This document shows positions 33,896 to 42,714 of a stretch of 64,000 nucleotides of DNA, piece by piece. A program made the translations under genes and the position numbers. The stretch covers positions 186,001 through 250,000 of the forward strand of contig NZ_NSGE01000007.1 in the NCBI RefSeq assembly GCF_002294985.1, given 5' to 3'. The stretch is from Mesorhizobium sp. WSM3862 (GTDB taxonomy: Bacteria > Pseudomonadota > Alphaproteobacteria > Rhizobiales > Rhizobiaceae). The first letter of the stretch is position 1. Each line of letters starts with the position of its first letter. The notes under the pieces were generated by a model. That model saw only the letters and a list, made by a program, of their open reading frames with translations, was not told where the DNA came from and ran no database searches.

Positions 33896-36100
33896 ATGTC
33901 CGTTCAGTCCGCGGCCGCAGATGTCGATGTCGACCTGAGACAGCTCTTCGCCAGCCTAGCGAGGAATTGGCTGCGCATTGTTCTCGTCACGCTTGTCGTG
34001 ACCGGGCTGGCGTTTGCCTTCGCCTGGCTGGCGACGCCGCAATATAAGGCAGTGGCCAAGCTGGAGATCGGGTCGCGCGAATCGGTCTTCACTCGGCCGG
34101 CCGGCACAACCAGCGACGACAAGCCGGCGACCGATGAGGAGGCTGTAGCCACTGAAGTCCAGATCATATCCTCGCCCGATATCCTCAAGAAGGTTGCCTC
34201 GGACCTCAACCTGGAAAAATTGCCGGAATTCGACGAAGCGTTGAAGATGTCGCCGTTCAGTCGCGCGCTTGTGCTTGTCGGCCTGAAGAGCGACCCCTTC
34301 GACATCCCGCCGGAAGAGCGCGTGCTCAAGGCAATGCACGATAAGCTCAACGTCTACGGCGTTGAAAAATCCCGCGTAATTGCCGTTGAGTTCTCCTCGA
34401 ACAATCCGCAGCTCGCCGCCCAGGTCGCGGACGCCATTGCGCAGGCCTACCTTGCCTCAAAAGGCAGTGCGAAGATGGAATCGAACACCGCCGCCACAGG
34501 CTTCCTCGGCCCGGAAATCACCGATCTGCAGAATCGGGTGAAGGATGCCGAAGCCAAGGTTGCCGCCTATCGCGCGCAATCCGACCTGTTGATGGGCGGC
34601 AACAATTCGGTGCTCGCGACGCAGCAGCTCTCGGAACTGTCGAGCGAGCTTTCCCGGGTGCGCGCCAATCGCGCCGCCGCAGAGGCGACCGCCGACAGCG
34701 TGCGCAAGGCGCTGCAGAATGGCGGCACGCTGGACAGCGTGCCGGAAGTTCTGTCTTCCGAGCTGATCCAGCGCCTGCTCGAGCGGCAGGTAGAGCTCAG
34801 GACCAATATTGCCGATCTGTCGACGACGCTGCTCGACAACCATCCTCGCATCCGGGCGCTGAAGTCGCAGCTTGCCGATCTCAACGGCCAGATCCGCAAC
34901 GAGGCGCAGAAGATCCTCAAGGGATTGGCGACTCAGGCACAGACCGCCAAGGCTCGCGAGGACCAGCTGGTCCAGGAGGTCAACACGCTGAAAGCCGCTT
35001 CGGCCCGCGCCGGCGAGCAGCAGGTGGAGCTCGATGCGCTGCAGCGCGACGCCAATGCCCAGCGCCAGCAGCTCGAATCCTATATGGCAAGCTACCGCGA
35101 GGCGGCCTCGCGCGCGGACCGCAACTATCTGCCGGTCGACGCCCGTCTGCTTTCCAAAGCACAGGTGCCGACCGAACCGTATTTCCCGAAGATCGGCCCG
35201 ATCACTGGTGCCGCCGCCGCCGCGTCGCTGCTGCTGATGGCGATCAGCACGCTTCTGAGGGAATTGTTCTCCGGCCGTGCCATGCGTCCGGCCGCCGGAG
35301 CCCGATTCGAGCCGATCGAACAGGTGGCGATGCCGGTGGCGCGCACCGAACCGGCGCTCGCCGATGCCGAGGATGAAGCTAGCGACGATTCGGTCGCTGA
35401 CGAGCGGATCGGGCAGGGCACCGTCATGGAGGCAGCGCCTGCCGAGCCGGTAGATCCACCAGACCCGGCACAGCCCGAAGCGCGCCGGTCATGGCAGCCG
35501 AGGCTTGGCGAGATCGATGTCGAGAAGGCGGCGGAAAAGCTGATTGCCTCGGGTGCCGCGCGCGCCATCTTTGTCTCCCCGGAAGGCGACGAGGCCGCCG
35601 CCACCGCCGTGCTGGTGGCGCGCGAAGTGTCGGATGCGGGCCTCCGGGTGCTCCTGCTCGATCTCACCGCCTCGGGCGCCGCCTCGCGCCCGATGCTGGA
35701 CAGCGGACTGCTTCCCGGCATCACCAATCTGCTGGCCTCCGAGGCGCAGTTCAGCGACGTCATCCATCCCGATCTCTATTCGGACGCGCATGTGATTCCG
35801 GTCGGTACCGCCGATCCTATCCGCGCCATGCGCGCCGCCGACCGGCTGCCGATCATCATGCAGTCGCTGACCACGGCTTACGACCTCGTCGTTGTCGAAT
35901 GCGGCCCTGCCGACGCACAAGGCATTGGCCGACTGGTCGGCGATGGCACGGAAGTCTTCCTGTCGATGCTTGAAGCCGATGACGAGGTGACGCAGGCGGC
36001 GGTCAAGCTGATCGAGAACGGCTATCCGGATGTCACGCTGGTCACGCCGGTTGGCCATGAACCGGGAGATCCATTGCCCGGACGCCGGTCGGCAGCCTGA
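33896..36100 (+). CDS. polysaccharide co-polymerase, Wzc/ExoP-like, with degenerate kinase domain
   Basis: A 734-residue inner-membrane protein controlling polysaccharide chain length. Residues 14-52 hold the first membrane helix and the Wzz start, about 200-420 are periplasmic coiled coil, and PYFPKIGPITGAAAAASLLL (about 427-446) is the second helix with its Pro-rich approach. The cytoplasmic part from about 558 matches the BY-kinase fold, but Walker A reads SPEGDEAAATA (561-571) instead of a GKS/T loop, Walker A' keeps Asp (VLLLDLTA), Walker B is VVVECG, and there is no C-terminal Tyr cluster. It therefore looks like a pseudokinase that may still dock partners. Confidence 0.9.
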   Translation: MSVQSAAADVDVDLRQLFASLARNWLRIVLVTLVVTGLAFAFAWLATPQYKAVAKLEIGSRESVFTRPAGTTSDDKPATDEEAVATEVQIISSPDILKKVASDLNLEKLPEFDEALKMSPFSRALVLVGLKSDPFDIPPEERVLKAMHDKLNVYGVEKSRVIAVEFSSNNPQLAAQVADAIAQAYLASKGSAKMESNTAATGFLGPEITDLQNRVKDAEAKVAAYRAQSDLLMGGNNSVLATQQLSELSSELSRVRANRAAAEATADSVRKALQNGGTLDSVPEVLSSELIQRLLERQVELRTNIADLSTTLLDNHPRIRALKSQLADLNGQIRNEAQKILKGLATQAQTAKAREDQLVQEVNTLKAASARAGEQQVELDALQRDANAQRQQLESYMASYREAASRADRNYLPVDARLLSKAQVPTEPYFPKIGPITGAAAAASLLLMAISTLLRELFSGRAMRPAAGARFEPIEQVAMPVARTEPALADAEDEASDDSVADERIGQGTVMEAAPAEPVDPPDPAQPEARRSWQPRLGEIDVEKAAEKLIASGAARAIFVSPEGDEAAATAVLVAREVSDAGLRVLLLDLTASGAASRPMLDSGLLPGITNLLASEAQFSDVIHPDLYSDAHVIPVGTADPIRAMRAADRLPIIMQSLTTAYDLVVVECGPADAQGIGRLVGDGTEVFLSMLEADDEVTQAAVKLIENGYPDVTLVTPVGHEPGDPLPGRRSAA

Positions 36101-36155
36101 ACACATATCGCCCGCGAAGCGCTCGGATTTTGAGTCTCGCGCTGGCGGACGACGG

Positions 36156-37385
36156 TCAGGCGTCGTCCTCGGCAACAATAGGGGCGGCCTGTCCGGCAGC
36201 CTTCCGGCGCAAGCTCTTGGTCAGTTTCCACACCGTCGGACTGTTCTTGATGAAGGCCTTCGCCCGCGCGCCTTGCCGTAACCCTGTGGCTAGCACGCGA
36301 CCTTTCAGCGTCAGCGGCATCAGCACCTCGAAATGCTGGACCTCGATGTCGCACCAGAGCCGCTTGTAGGGCTCGTCGCCGACCGAGAAATCATAGAGGT
36401 CGAAGCCTTGCTCGCAGGCTTCCTGGATGTTGTCGAAGAACAGGAAGTCGCCAGGGCTGGTGAAGGCGAGATCATCCTCGGCGATCGCGCCGAACTCGCA
36501 GATCAGGCGCTTGCCTGAGCGGCTGGTGCCGGTAACGGCGCGAAGTTTTCCCGCTACCTCCAGCCCGTGCAGCAGGAAGGATGGCTCCTGCTCGGCAAGC
36601 GCATCGGCAAACAGCGCCCGGAAGAAGGCGCGCACGCCTTCATCGCCGAACACGTTGGCGATGCCCATCTTGGCGAAGCGCGCCTGCTTCATGTCGAAGA
36701 AGGCGTCGAGCAACCTGTCGACCTCCTTGCGGCTTCGCCCCTCGCTACGGCGGAAGCTGCCGACGGCCTCGAACTTGCGCGTCTGCGAGCGGTGCTTCTT
36801 GCGCTTCCGCTTGCCGCTCGCGCGGCTGAGCAGCGCGTCGAAGCCGCCATCGAGGTCGACGGCCAGCGCAAGGTTAGGGCTCGGAAAATTGGGCAACGCG
36901 GCGAGCGGGTTGGCGGTGCCGTCGAGATCGGGCAGCAGCCGCTCCAGCGAAACGAGGTCGATGTCGGGCCGTGCCGTGGCGATTGACGAGAGCAGGGAGC
37001 GGATCGCAGGAACGTCGAAAGCAGGCAAAAGCCGCGGGTCGGTTGCGGGGAAATTGCCGTTGGCATGACGTCCGCCGGCGAAACGAGCGACGCGGAACGG
37101 GCCGTTTCGGACCACTTCCAGCGCCAGCGAAAGAGCCGGTCGACCCTCGATGCTTAGCGTGGCGACCGCCATATCGGCTTCGGTCTTGGCCGCCCAGTTG
37201 CTCACCCAGGACGCGCTCTGCGCCGGAGCAAACAGCGCCGAAGCGCAGAATTCTGCATAGCCCGCAAGACCGGTGCCGTCGGTCACCGCCGCCGTCAGTC
37301 TGCCTCGGCTCGAGGCAGGCGCACGCGCCGGCGCTTCGTTGGCAGCGACGCGATTGCCGTCAAATGACGCGGCGGCGTCAACCAT
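36156..37385 (-). CDS. GNAT-like acyltransferase, CelD/BcsL type
   Basis: A 409-residue protein of the Acetyltransf_6 (CelD/BcsL) family, found with cellulose and exopolysaccharide genes and probably acylating sugar or a precursor in the cytoplasm. Two GNAT-like halves are seen; the second carries FFDMKQARFAKMGIANVFGD (about 230-249), GLEVAGKLRAVTGTSRSGKR and FLFFDNIQEACEQGFDLYDF with SVGDEPYKRLWC. It has no membrane segment. It converges on the co-polymerase gene and is divergent from the deacetylase. Confidence 0.83.
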   Translation of the reverse strand: MVDAAASFDGNRVAANEAPARAPASSRGRLTAAVTDGTGLAGYAEFCASALFAPAQSASWVSNWAAKTEADMAVATLSIEGRPALSLALEVVRNGPFRVARFAGGRHANGNFPATDPRLLPAFDVPAIRSLLSSIATARPDIDLVSLERLLPDLDGTANPLAALPNFPSPNLALAVDLDGGFDALLSRASGKRKRKKHRSQTRKFEAVGSFRRSEGRSRKEVDRLLDAFFDMKQARFAKMGIANVFGDEGVRAFFRALFADALAEQEPSFLLHGLEVAGKLRAVTGTSRSGKRLICEFGAIAEDDLAFTSPGDFLFFDNIQEACEQGFDLYDFSVGDEPYKRLWCDIEVQHFEVLMPLTLKGRVLATGLRQGARAKAFIKNSPTVWKLTKSLRRKAAGQAAPIVAEDDA

Positions 37386-37466
37386 CCCTCAATCCTTAAG
37401 ACGTATTGGTTGCAACCTGGGGTTCGCGTAGGTCCTTGGATGAGCCTAGGCGCAAAAGGTGAAGGA

Positions 37467-38525
37467 ATGATCGACGGGGCCGAGGCAATCCGGAAGCTGG
37501 CGTTGAACGTTGCCCGCTACACCGGTCTCGCTCCGCTGGCGAGGCCGTTTGTCGGCGGCATCGGTGCCATCTTGATGTTGCATCGCGTGACCGCGACGCC
37601 CGAGAAGCCGAACAGCGTCAATCGCCATCTGAACATCGCCCCTGCCTTCCTCGACAAGCTGATCGCCGACATGAAGGAAAGGGGCTATGCCTTTGTTGCC
37701 CTTGATGAAGCGATCGAACGCATCGAAGCGGGCGGCAAACACGGCCAGTTCGCCACCATCACCGCCGACGATGCCTATCGCGACAACATGACGGAGGCGC
37801 TGCCGGTATTGGAGAAGCACGGTGCGCCGATCACCATCTATGTCGCGCCCGGCCTGATCGACGGTGCCGTCGACCTGTGGTGGGAAGTCATCGAGGATAT
37901 CGTCGACACCGGCTCGCACCTGACGCTGAAGACTGCGAGAGGATCGACGGTCGTCGATTGCTCGACACCCGGCCGAAAGATCCAGACCATTGCAAGGCTG
38001 AACGCGTGGTTGACCCTGGAGGTCCCGGAGGAAGAGCAGGGCGCCGCGCTGCGTGAACTGGCGCGCTCCAACGGCATCGAGCTCGGCACCGGCCGCCCCG
38101 GCACCCTGATGAGCTGGGATGAGATTCGCAAGGTGGCCGCCCATCCGCTGGTGACGATCGGCGCGCACACCGTCAACCACCGCAACCTCAAGCGGTTGTC
38201 CGAGGCGGAAGCGCGTCACGAGATCGGCGACGTCCGCCGTATCCTCATGGAACGGCTGGGCGCAGAGCCGCGCCACTTCGCTTACCCCTACGGTTATCCC
38301 AGCGCGGTCGGCTGCCGCGAGGTCGGCTTCGCTCGTGATGCCGGCTATGTCTCGGCGGTGACGACCCGGCATGGCGTCCTGAGAGCCGAGCATGCCGGTT
38401 TCCTGCATGCGCTGCCGCGCATCTCCGTCAACGGCCGCTACCAGAGCGTCGCCCATATCCGCACGATGTTGTCGGGTGTGACCACGCCGCTCGCCAATGC
38501 CGGCAAGACGGTCGTCACCATTTAG
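37467..38525 (+). CDS. polysaccharide deacetylase family protein
   Basis: A 352-residue NodB-fold carbohydrate esterase. It opens with GAILMLHRVTATPEK. Motif 1, usually TFDDGY, here reads ITADDAYRDN: both Asp remain but the flanking Phe and Gly are Ala. Motif 2 is IGAHTVNHRNL with the two metal His, and RHFAYPYGYPSAVG is motif 3. No signal peptide is evident, so it may act on lipid-linked intermediates. The start at 37467 was chosen for the GGTGAAGGA just upstream; an ATG at 37440 is possible. Its product partner is presumably the EPS of this cluster. Confidence 0.85.
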   Translation: MIDGAEAIRKLALNVARYTGLAPLARPFVGGIGAILMLHRVTATPEKPNSVNRHLNIAPAFLDKLIADMKERGYAFVALDEAIERIEAGGKHGQFATITADDAYRDNMTEALPVLEKHGAPITIYVAPGLIDGAVDLWWEVIEDIVDTGSHLTLKTARGSTVVDCSTPGRKIQTIARLNAWLTLEVPEEEQGAALRELARSNGIELGTGRPGTLMSWDEIRKVAAHPLVTIGAHTVNHRNLKRLSEAEARHEIGDVRRILMERLGAEPRHFAYPYGYPSAVGCREVGFARDAGYVSAVTTRHGVLRAEHAGFLHALPRISVNGRYQSVAHIRTMLSGVTTPLANAGKTVVTI

Positions 38526-38537
38526 CCCGAAGGGGCG

Positions 38538-38942
38538 TCAGCATCTGTGGAAATAGCGGTAGGTGTCCGGCGCGCTCATCCATTTGAGCTGCGACGCAAG
38601 CCCGCCATGCGCGTTGATCCAGCCTCGGATGTCGGCAGCATAGGCATTCCACAAGACGGCGGTCATGTCGGTGCGGTGCGCCAGATGGAAGCCGAAGCTT
38701 GCCGCAGGCATCACGCAGATGCGGCTGCGGGGAATGTAGCCGAGCAGCACCGTGCAGGCCGACTGGCATTTGCCGACGATGCGGACATTGACGCCGCGCG
38801 CGGCGAGCCCCTTCCAGCGCTGGCTGTACGCGGCGACGCTGCCGCCATGATCGTCCGACACGTTGATGGTTTCGGCGGCTGCCATCGAGGCCGCCATGCA
38901 GGCGATGATCAGGATCAATCCCGCGAACGAGGCTTTTGGCAT
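38538..38942 (-). CDS. periplasmic protein, ClpP/crotonase-like (COG3904 type)
   Basis: A 134-residue exported protein. The signal peptide MPKASFAGLILIIACMAASM ends near AAA-E. The mature part resembles the small COG3904 periplasmic proteins with a ClpP-like fold: INVSDDHGGSVAAYSQRWKG, GVNVRIVGKCQSACTVLLGY and SFGFHLAHRT. The Ser of SAC and the His of GFH sit where the ClpP-type nucleophile and base would be, but a full triad is not proven. The ATG complementary to 38940-38942 follows GGGAGGG. It converges on the deacetylase gene. Confidence 0.68.
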   Translation of the reverse strand: MPKASFAGLILIIACMAASMAAAETINVSDDHGGSVAAYSQRWKGLAARGVNVRIVGKCQSACTVLLGYIPRSRICVMPAASFGFHLAHRTDMTAVLWNAYAADIRGWINAHGGLASQLKWMSAPDTYRYFHRC

Positions 38943-39035
38943 GACGCAAGCCCTCCCTGCCATGCGGTCAAGCCAGGCAAGTTAGTCCCAATGCGCAATC
39001 ACGTATGAATCACGTTAGCGTTAGCGCGGCCGCGC

Positions 39036-39251
39036 TCAGCCCTTCTGAGGCGGCTCCAGGATCAGCCATTTGATGATGCCCATCGCCGGCAGCACCCAGA
39101 ACAGGCCGCTGAGCAGGAAGAACAGGAAATGCGCCAAGGAGCCGTATTCGGCGAGCCTTGTGACCGCGATGGCCGAGGCGATCAGCGCGTAGATGACGAC
39201 CAGCGCCACCAGCAGGATGGTTCCGATCAGCTTTCTCAGGCGAATGGGCAT
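39036..39251 (-). CDS. DUF2842 family membrane protein
   Basis: A 71-residue protein with two transmembrane helices (about residues 8-30 and 40-64), beginning MPIRLRKLIGTILLVALVV and containing GLFWVLPAMGIIKWL, the DUF2842 pattern of alphaproteobacteria. It is divergent from heme A synthase, an arrangement common in rhizobia. Function unknown. Confidence 0.85.
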   Translation of the reverse strand: MPIRLRKLIGTILLVALVVIYALIASAIAVTRLAEYGSLAHFLFFLLSGLFWVLPAMGIIKWLILEPPQKG

Positions 39252-39404
39252 GTCGCGGTCCCGTTGACCCGCTTCGCTTAGGCCGATTGGGGAGCGGGCG
39301 CAACCGCCGTGGGCCGGCGCGACGGCGTGCCGCGCTGTCCGGTCTTGCCAGCCGGGCGGCCATGGTCCACCAATCCCGCGATTTTCAACTGCCGGGAAAC
39401 CCCC

Positions 39405-40496
39405 ATGGCCGCCATAACCACCACGGCCCCATACGCCGCCCGCGATCGCGATCTCCACAACCGCGCGCTGGTGCGCGGCTGGCTTTATTTGGTGCTGGTC
39501 GTGCTGGCCGCGCTGGTGCTGGTCGGCGGCGCCACAAGGCTCACCGGTTCCGGCCTGTCGATCACCGAATGGCAGCCGATCCATGGCGTGATCCCGCCGC
39601 TCAACGATGCCGAATGGCAGGAAGAGTTCCAGCGCTACCAGCAGATCCCCCAATATACAGAGCTCAACAAGGGCATGAGCTTAGAAGCTTTCAAGTCGCT
39701 CTTCTGGTGGGAATGGGTGCACCGCATCCTCGCCCGCAGCGCCGGCGCGGTCTTCGCATTGCCGCTGTTGTTCTTCTGGGCGACGCGCCGCATCGAACGC
39801 GGCCTCGGGCCGAAGCTTCTAGGTATACTTCTGCTCGGCGGCCTGCAGGGGGCCATCGGCTGGTGGATGGTGGCCTCGGGTCTAGTCGACCGTGTCTCGG
39901 TCAGCCAGTACCGGCTGGCGACGCATCTGACGCTCGCGGCGCTAATCTTCACCGCCACCATGGTTGTCGCGCGAGGATTGGCGCCGCACTCCGAGCGCGC
40001 CGCCGACCGCTCGACCCAGCGGCTTGCCGGCGCGATCGTGCTCTTGGCACTGATCCAGATCTATCTCGGCGGCCTGGTTGCCGGCCTCCACGCCGGCCTC
40101 TCCTACAACACCTGGCCGCTGATGGACGGCAAGGTGATCCCGGCCGATCTCCTGCTCTTGAAACCTGCCTGGCTGAATTTCTTCGAGAACCCGAAGACTG
40201 TGCAGTTCGTGCACCGGCTCGGCGCTTACACGCTCTTTGCGGTGGCGCTCTGGCACATGATCGCCACCTGGCGGCGTCAGCCCGGCACCACGCATGCCCG
40301 CCGCGCCACGCTGCTGTTCCTGCTGGTGCTGGCGCAGGCCTCGATCGGCATCGGCACGCTTTTGATGCAGGTGCCGCTGCACATGGCGCTCACCCATCAA
40401 GGCGTCGCGCTGATCGTGCTCGGCTTCGCCGCCGCGCACTGGCGCGGCACCAAGGGTGCCTATCCGCTGCCCACCGAGATCGCCGTCAAAGGCTGA
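39405..40496 (+). CDS. ctaA: heme A synthase (COX15/CtaA)
   Basis: A 363-residue, eight-helix inner-membrane enzyme oxidising heme O to heme A for cytochrome oxidase. GGATRLTGSGLSITEWQPI is the family N-terminal signature, and the heme-ligand His regions are FWWEWVHRILAR, YRLATHLTLAAL, VQFVHRLGAYTLF and MALTHQGVAL. The ATG at 39405 begins the conserved N-terminus; the upstream frame is unsupported. It is alone on this strand. Confidence 0.95.
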   Translation: MAAITTTAPYAARDRDLHNRALVRGWLYLVLVVLAALVLVGGATRLTGSGLSITEWQPIHGVIPPLNDAEWQEEFQRYQQIPQYTELNKGMSLEAFKSLFWWEWVHRILARSAGAVFALPLLFFWATRRIERGLGPKLLGILLLGGLQGAIGWWMVASGLVDRVSVSQYRLATHLTLAALIFTATMVVARGLAPHSERAADRSTQRLAGAIVLLALIQIYLGGLVAGLHAGLSYNTWPLMDGKVIPADLLLLKPAWLNFFENPKTVQFVHRLGAYTLFAVALWHMIATWRRQPGTTHARRATLLFLLVLAQASIGIGTLLMQVPLHMALTHQGVALIVLGFAAAHWRGTKGAYPLPTEIAVKG

Positions 40497-40518
40497 GGCG
40501 CGCCTTGCGCATCGTCGC

Positions 40519-41451
40519 TCAGTGCTTGATGCCGAGCATCAGGTCCAGATTCTGCACGGCAGCGCCGGAAGCACCCTTGCCGAGATTGTCGTAGACGGCC
40601 AAGAGCAGCGCCTGCGCCCGCTCGTCATTGGCGAACACATAGACCTTCATCCGGTTGGTGCCGTTATAGGCCTCCGGATCGATCTCCGGCATGCGCTCCA
40701 TATGCGTATAGGGCGCAACCTCGACCACGCCGCCGCCGACCGACGCATAGTGATCGGCGATCGCCGCATGAAGCTCGGCGCCGCTCGGCACACGGTCGAG
40801 GCCGACCAACTGCAGCGGCACCACCGTGATCATGCCTTGCGCGAAATTGCCGACGGCGGGCTGCATGATCGGATCGTGCGACAGCTTCGCGTAGGTCCTG
40901 AGCTCCGGCACATGCTTGTGCTGCAACGTGAGCCCATAGGGCAGGAATTCAGGCGCGTCCTCGCCCTTGCCGACATAGTCCTCGATCATCGGCCGGCCGC
41001 CGCCGGAATAGCCGGAGATGCCGTTGACGGTGACGGGGAAATCGGCAGGCAGCAGGCCGGCCGAGACCAGCGGACGCAGCGTCGCGATAGGGCCCTGCGG
41101 CCAGCAGCCGGGATTGGCGATGCGTTTTGCACTGGCGATCTTGTTGGCCTGATCCTTGTCCATTTCGGCAAAGCCGTATTCCCAGCCTTCGGCCACACGA
41201 TGCGCGGTCGAAGCGTCGATGACCTTGGTCGTATCGTTCTCGATCAGCGATACGCTTTCCTTGGCCGCGGCATCCGGCAGGCAGAGGATCGCGACATCGG
41301 CGGCGTTGAGGAATTCGGCCCTGGCCGCGGCTTCCTTGCGGCGGTCGGCGGGAATGGAGATGATCTCCAGATCGCCGCGGTCGGCCAGCAGCGCCCTGAT
41401 CTGCAGGCCTGTCGTGCCATGTTCGCCGTCAATGAAGATTTTCGGTTTCAT
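40519..41451 (-). CDS. argC: N-acetyl-gamma-glutamyl-phosphate reductase, type 2
   Basis: A 310-residue NADPH-dependent reductase, third step of arginine synthesis. It begins KPKIFIDGEHGTTGLQIRAL, the short ArgC2 form. The catalytic Cys116 is in ANPGCWPQG, and the active-site His lies in YGLTLQHKHVPEL. It is 29 bases after the agmatinase gene on the same strand, grouping two steps of arginine metabolism. Confidence 0.95.
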   Translation of the reverse strand: MKPKIFIDGEHGTTGLQIRALLADRGDLEIISIPADRRKEAAARAEFLNAADVAILCLPDAAAKESVSLIENDTTKVIDASTAHRVAEGWEYGFAEMDKDQANKIASAKRIANPGCWPQGPIATLRPLVSAGLLPADFPVTVNGISGYSGGGRPMIEDYVGKGEDAPEFLPYGLTLQHKHVPELRTYAKLSHDPIMQPAVGNFAQGMITVVPLQLVGLDRVPSGAELHAAIADHYASVGGGVVEVAPYTHMERMPEIDPEAYNGTNRMKVYVFANDERAQALLLAVYDNLGKGASGAAVQNLDLMLGIKH

Positions 41452-41480
41452 CGGTTGCCAAAATCCCTGCGATTCCAGAG

Positions 41481-42482
41481 CTATATGCCTTGAGCGTTAT
41501 GTAGTACGGCATGAGTGCCGTTGTTCAGGTCGTCGAGCCGCGCCTTCCTTTCGGCCACCAGGCCGAGATAGTGCATGGCGATGATCGATCCGGCGATCGC
41601 CGTAATATCGGCATGATCATAGGCCGGCGCAACCTCGACGACGTCGGCACCGACGATATCGATCTGGCCGAGTTGGCGCAGCGTCGAAAGCATCTTGGCC
41701 GAAGACGGGCCGCCGGCCACAGGCGTGCCGGTGCCCGGCGCGAACGCCGGATCGAGGCAATCGATGTCGAAGGTAAGATAGGTCTTCCTGCCGCCTGTGC
41801 GCTCCACGATCGCGTAGGCGATGTCGGAGGCGCGCATCTCCTCGACTTCATGGCCGTAGATGATCTTGATACCGAACGTGTCCGGCGCATGGGTGCGGAT
41901 GCCGATCTGGATCGAGCGGTCTGGATCGATGACGCCTTCTTTGACCGCGCGGGCGACGAAGGAGCCGTGATCGATGCGCCTGCCGTCGTCCGGCCAGGTG
42001 TCCTGATGCGCGTCGAACTGCACCAGGGCCAGCGGCCCATGGATCGCTGCATGCGCCTTCAGCAGCGGCCAAGTGACGAAATGATCGCCGCCGAGCGTCA
42101 AAAGAAATGCGCCTGAGCTCAGGATCTTGGCCGCCTCGCGCTCGATCGTACCGGGCGTCTTCTGGTGGTTGCCGCTGTCGAGCAGGCAATCGCCGTAGTC
42201 GACCACGGCGAGCTGTTCGAACAGGTCGCGCGAGAACGGATATTGCGGATCGTTGTCGAGGATCGCCGAGGCGCGGCGAATCGCCTGCGGCCCGAAGCGC
42301 GCGCCGGGACGATTGGTGACCGCGGCGTCGAAGGGAATGCCCCACACGACGGCGTCCGCGCCCTTCGCATCCTTCGTATATTTGCGCCGCATGAACGACA
42401 GCGCGCCGGCATAGGTCGGCTCGAGCGACGCCCCCGTTTTGGAACGGGCGGTGAAGGCGTGGTCGATCTCTTGGTTCGCCAT
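41481..42482 (-). CDS. speB: agmatinase / ureohydrolase family protein
   Basis: A 333-residue binuclear manganese ureohydrolase, probably cleaving agmatine to putrescine and urea. The metal motifs are intact: LTLGGDHFVTWP, VQFDAHQDTWPDD and LTFDIDCLDPAFAPGTGTP. Rhizobial members may also act on guanidinobutyrate, so the substrate is tentative. The ATG complementary to 42480-42482 gives the family start; argC follows downstream. Confidence 0.9.
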   Translation of the reverse strand: MANQEIDHAFTARSKTGASLEPTYAGALSFMRRKYTKDAKGADAVVWGIPFDAAVTNRPGARFGPQAIRRASAILDNDPQYPFSRDLFEQLAVVDYGDCLLDSGNHQKTPGTIEREAAKILSSGAFLLTLGGDHFVTWPLLKAHAAIHGPLALVQFDAHQDTWPDDGRRIDHGSFVARAVKEGVIDPDRSIQIGIRTHAPDTFGIKIIYGHEVEEMRASDIAYAIVERTGGRKTYLTFDIDCLDPAFAPGTGTPVAGGPSSAKMLSTLRQLGQIDIVGADVVEVAPAYDHADITAIAGSIIAMHYLGLVAERKARLDDLNNGTHAVLHNAQGI

Positions 42483-42714
42483 TACGGGTCCTCGGTTGTC
42501 ATCGGGGAGCCACAACTACAGAACCGGCACGCAACTTGCCAGTCACAGCTTGCCGATATCGAGCGGCGCTCGAGGAGTGCCACGGCAGCACAGGATTTGT
42601 CTCGCCATGACGCCTCGCCAAACAAATTTGAGCAAACAGCTAGCCGGCTTCGTTCACCTCCCTGTCATGGGCATCGCCTAACCGGGTCCCGACCCGGAAC
42701 GGAGCGATTCCCCG

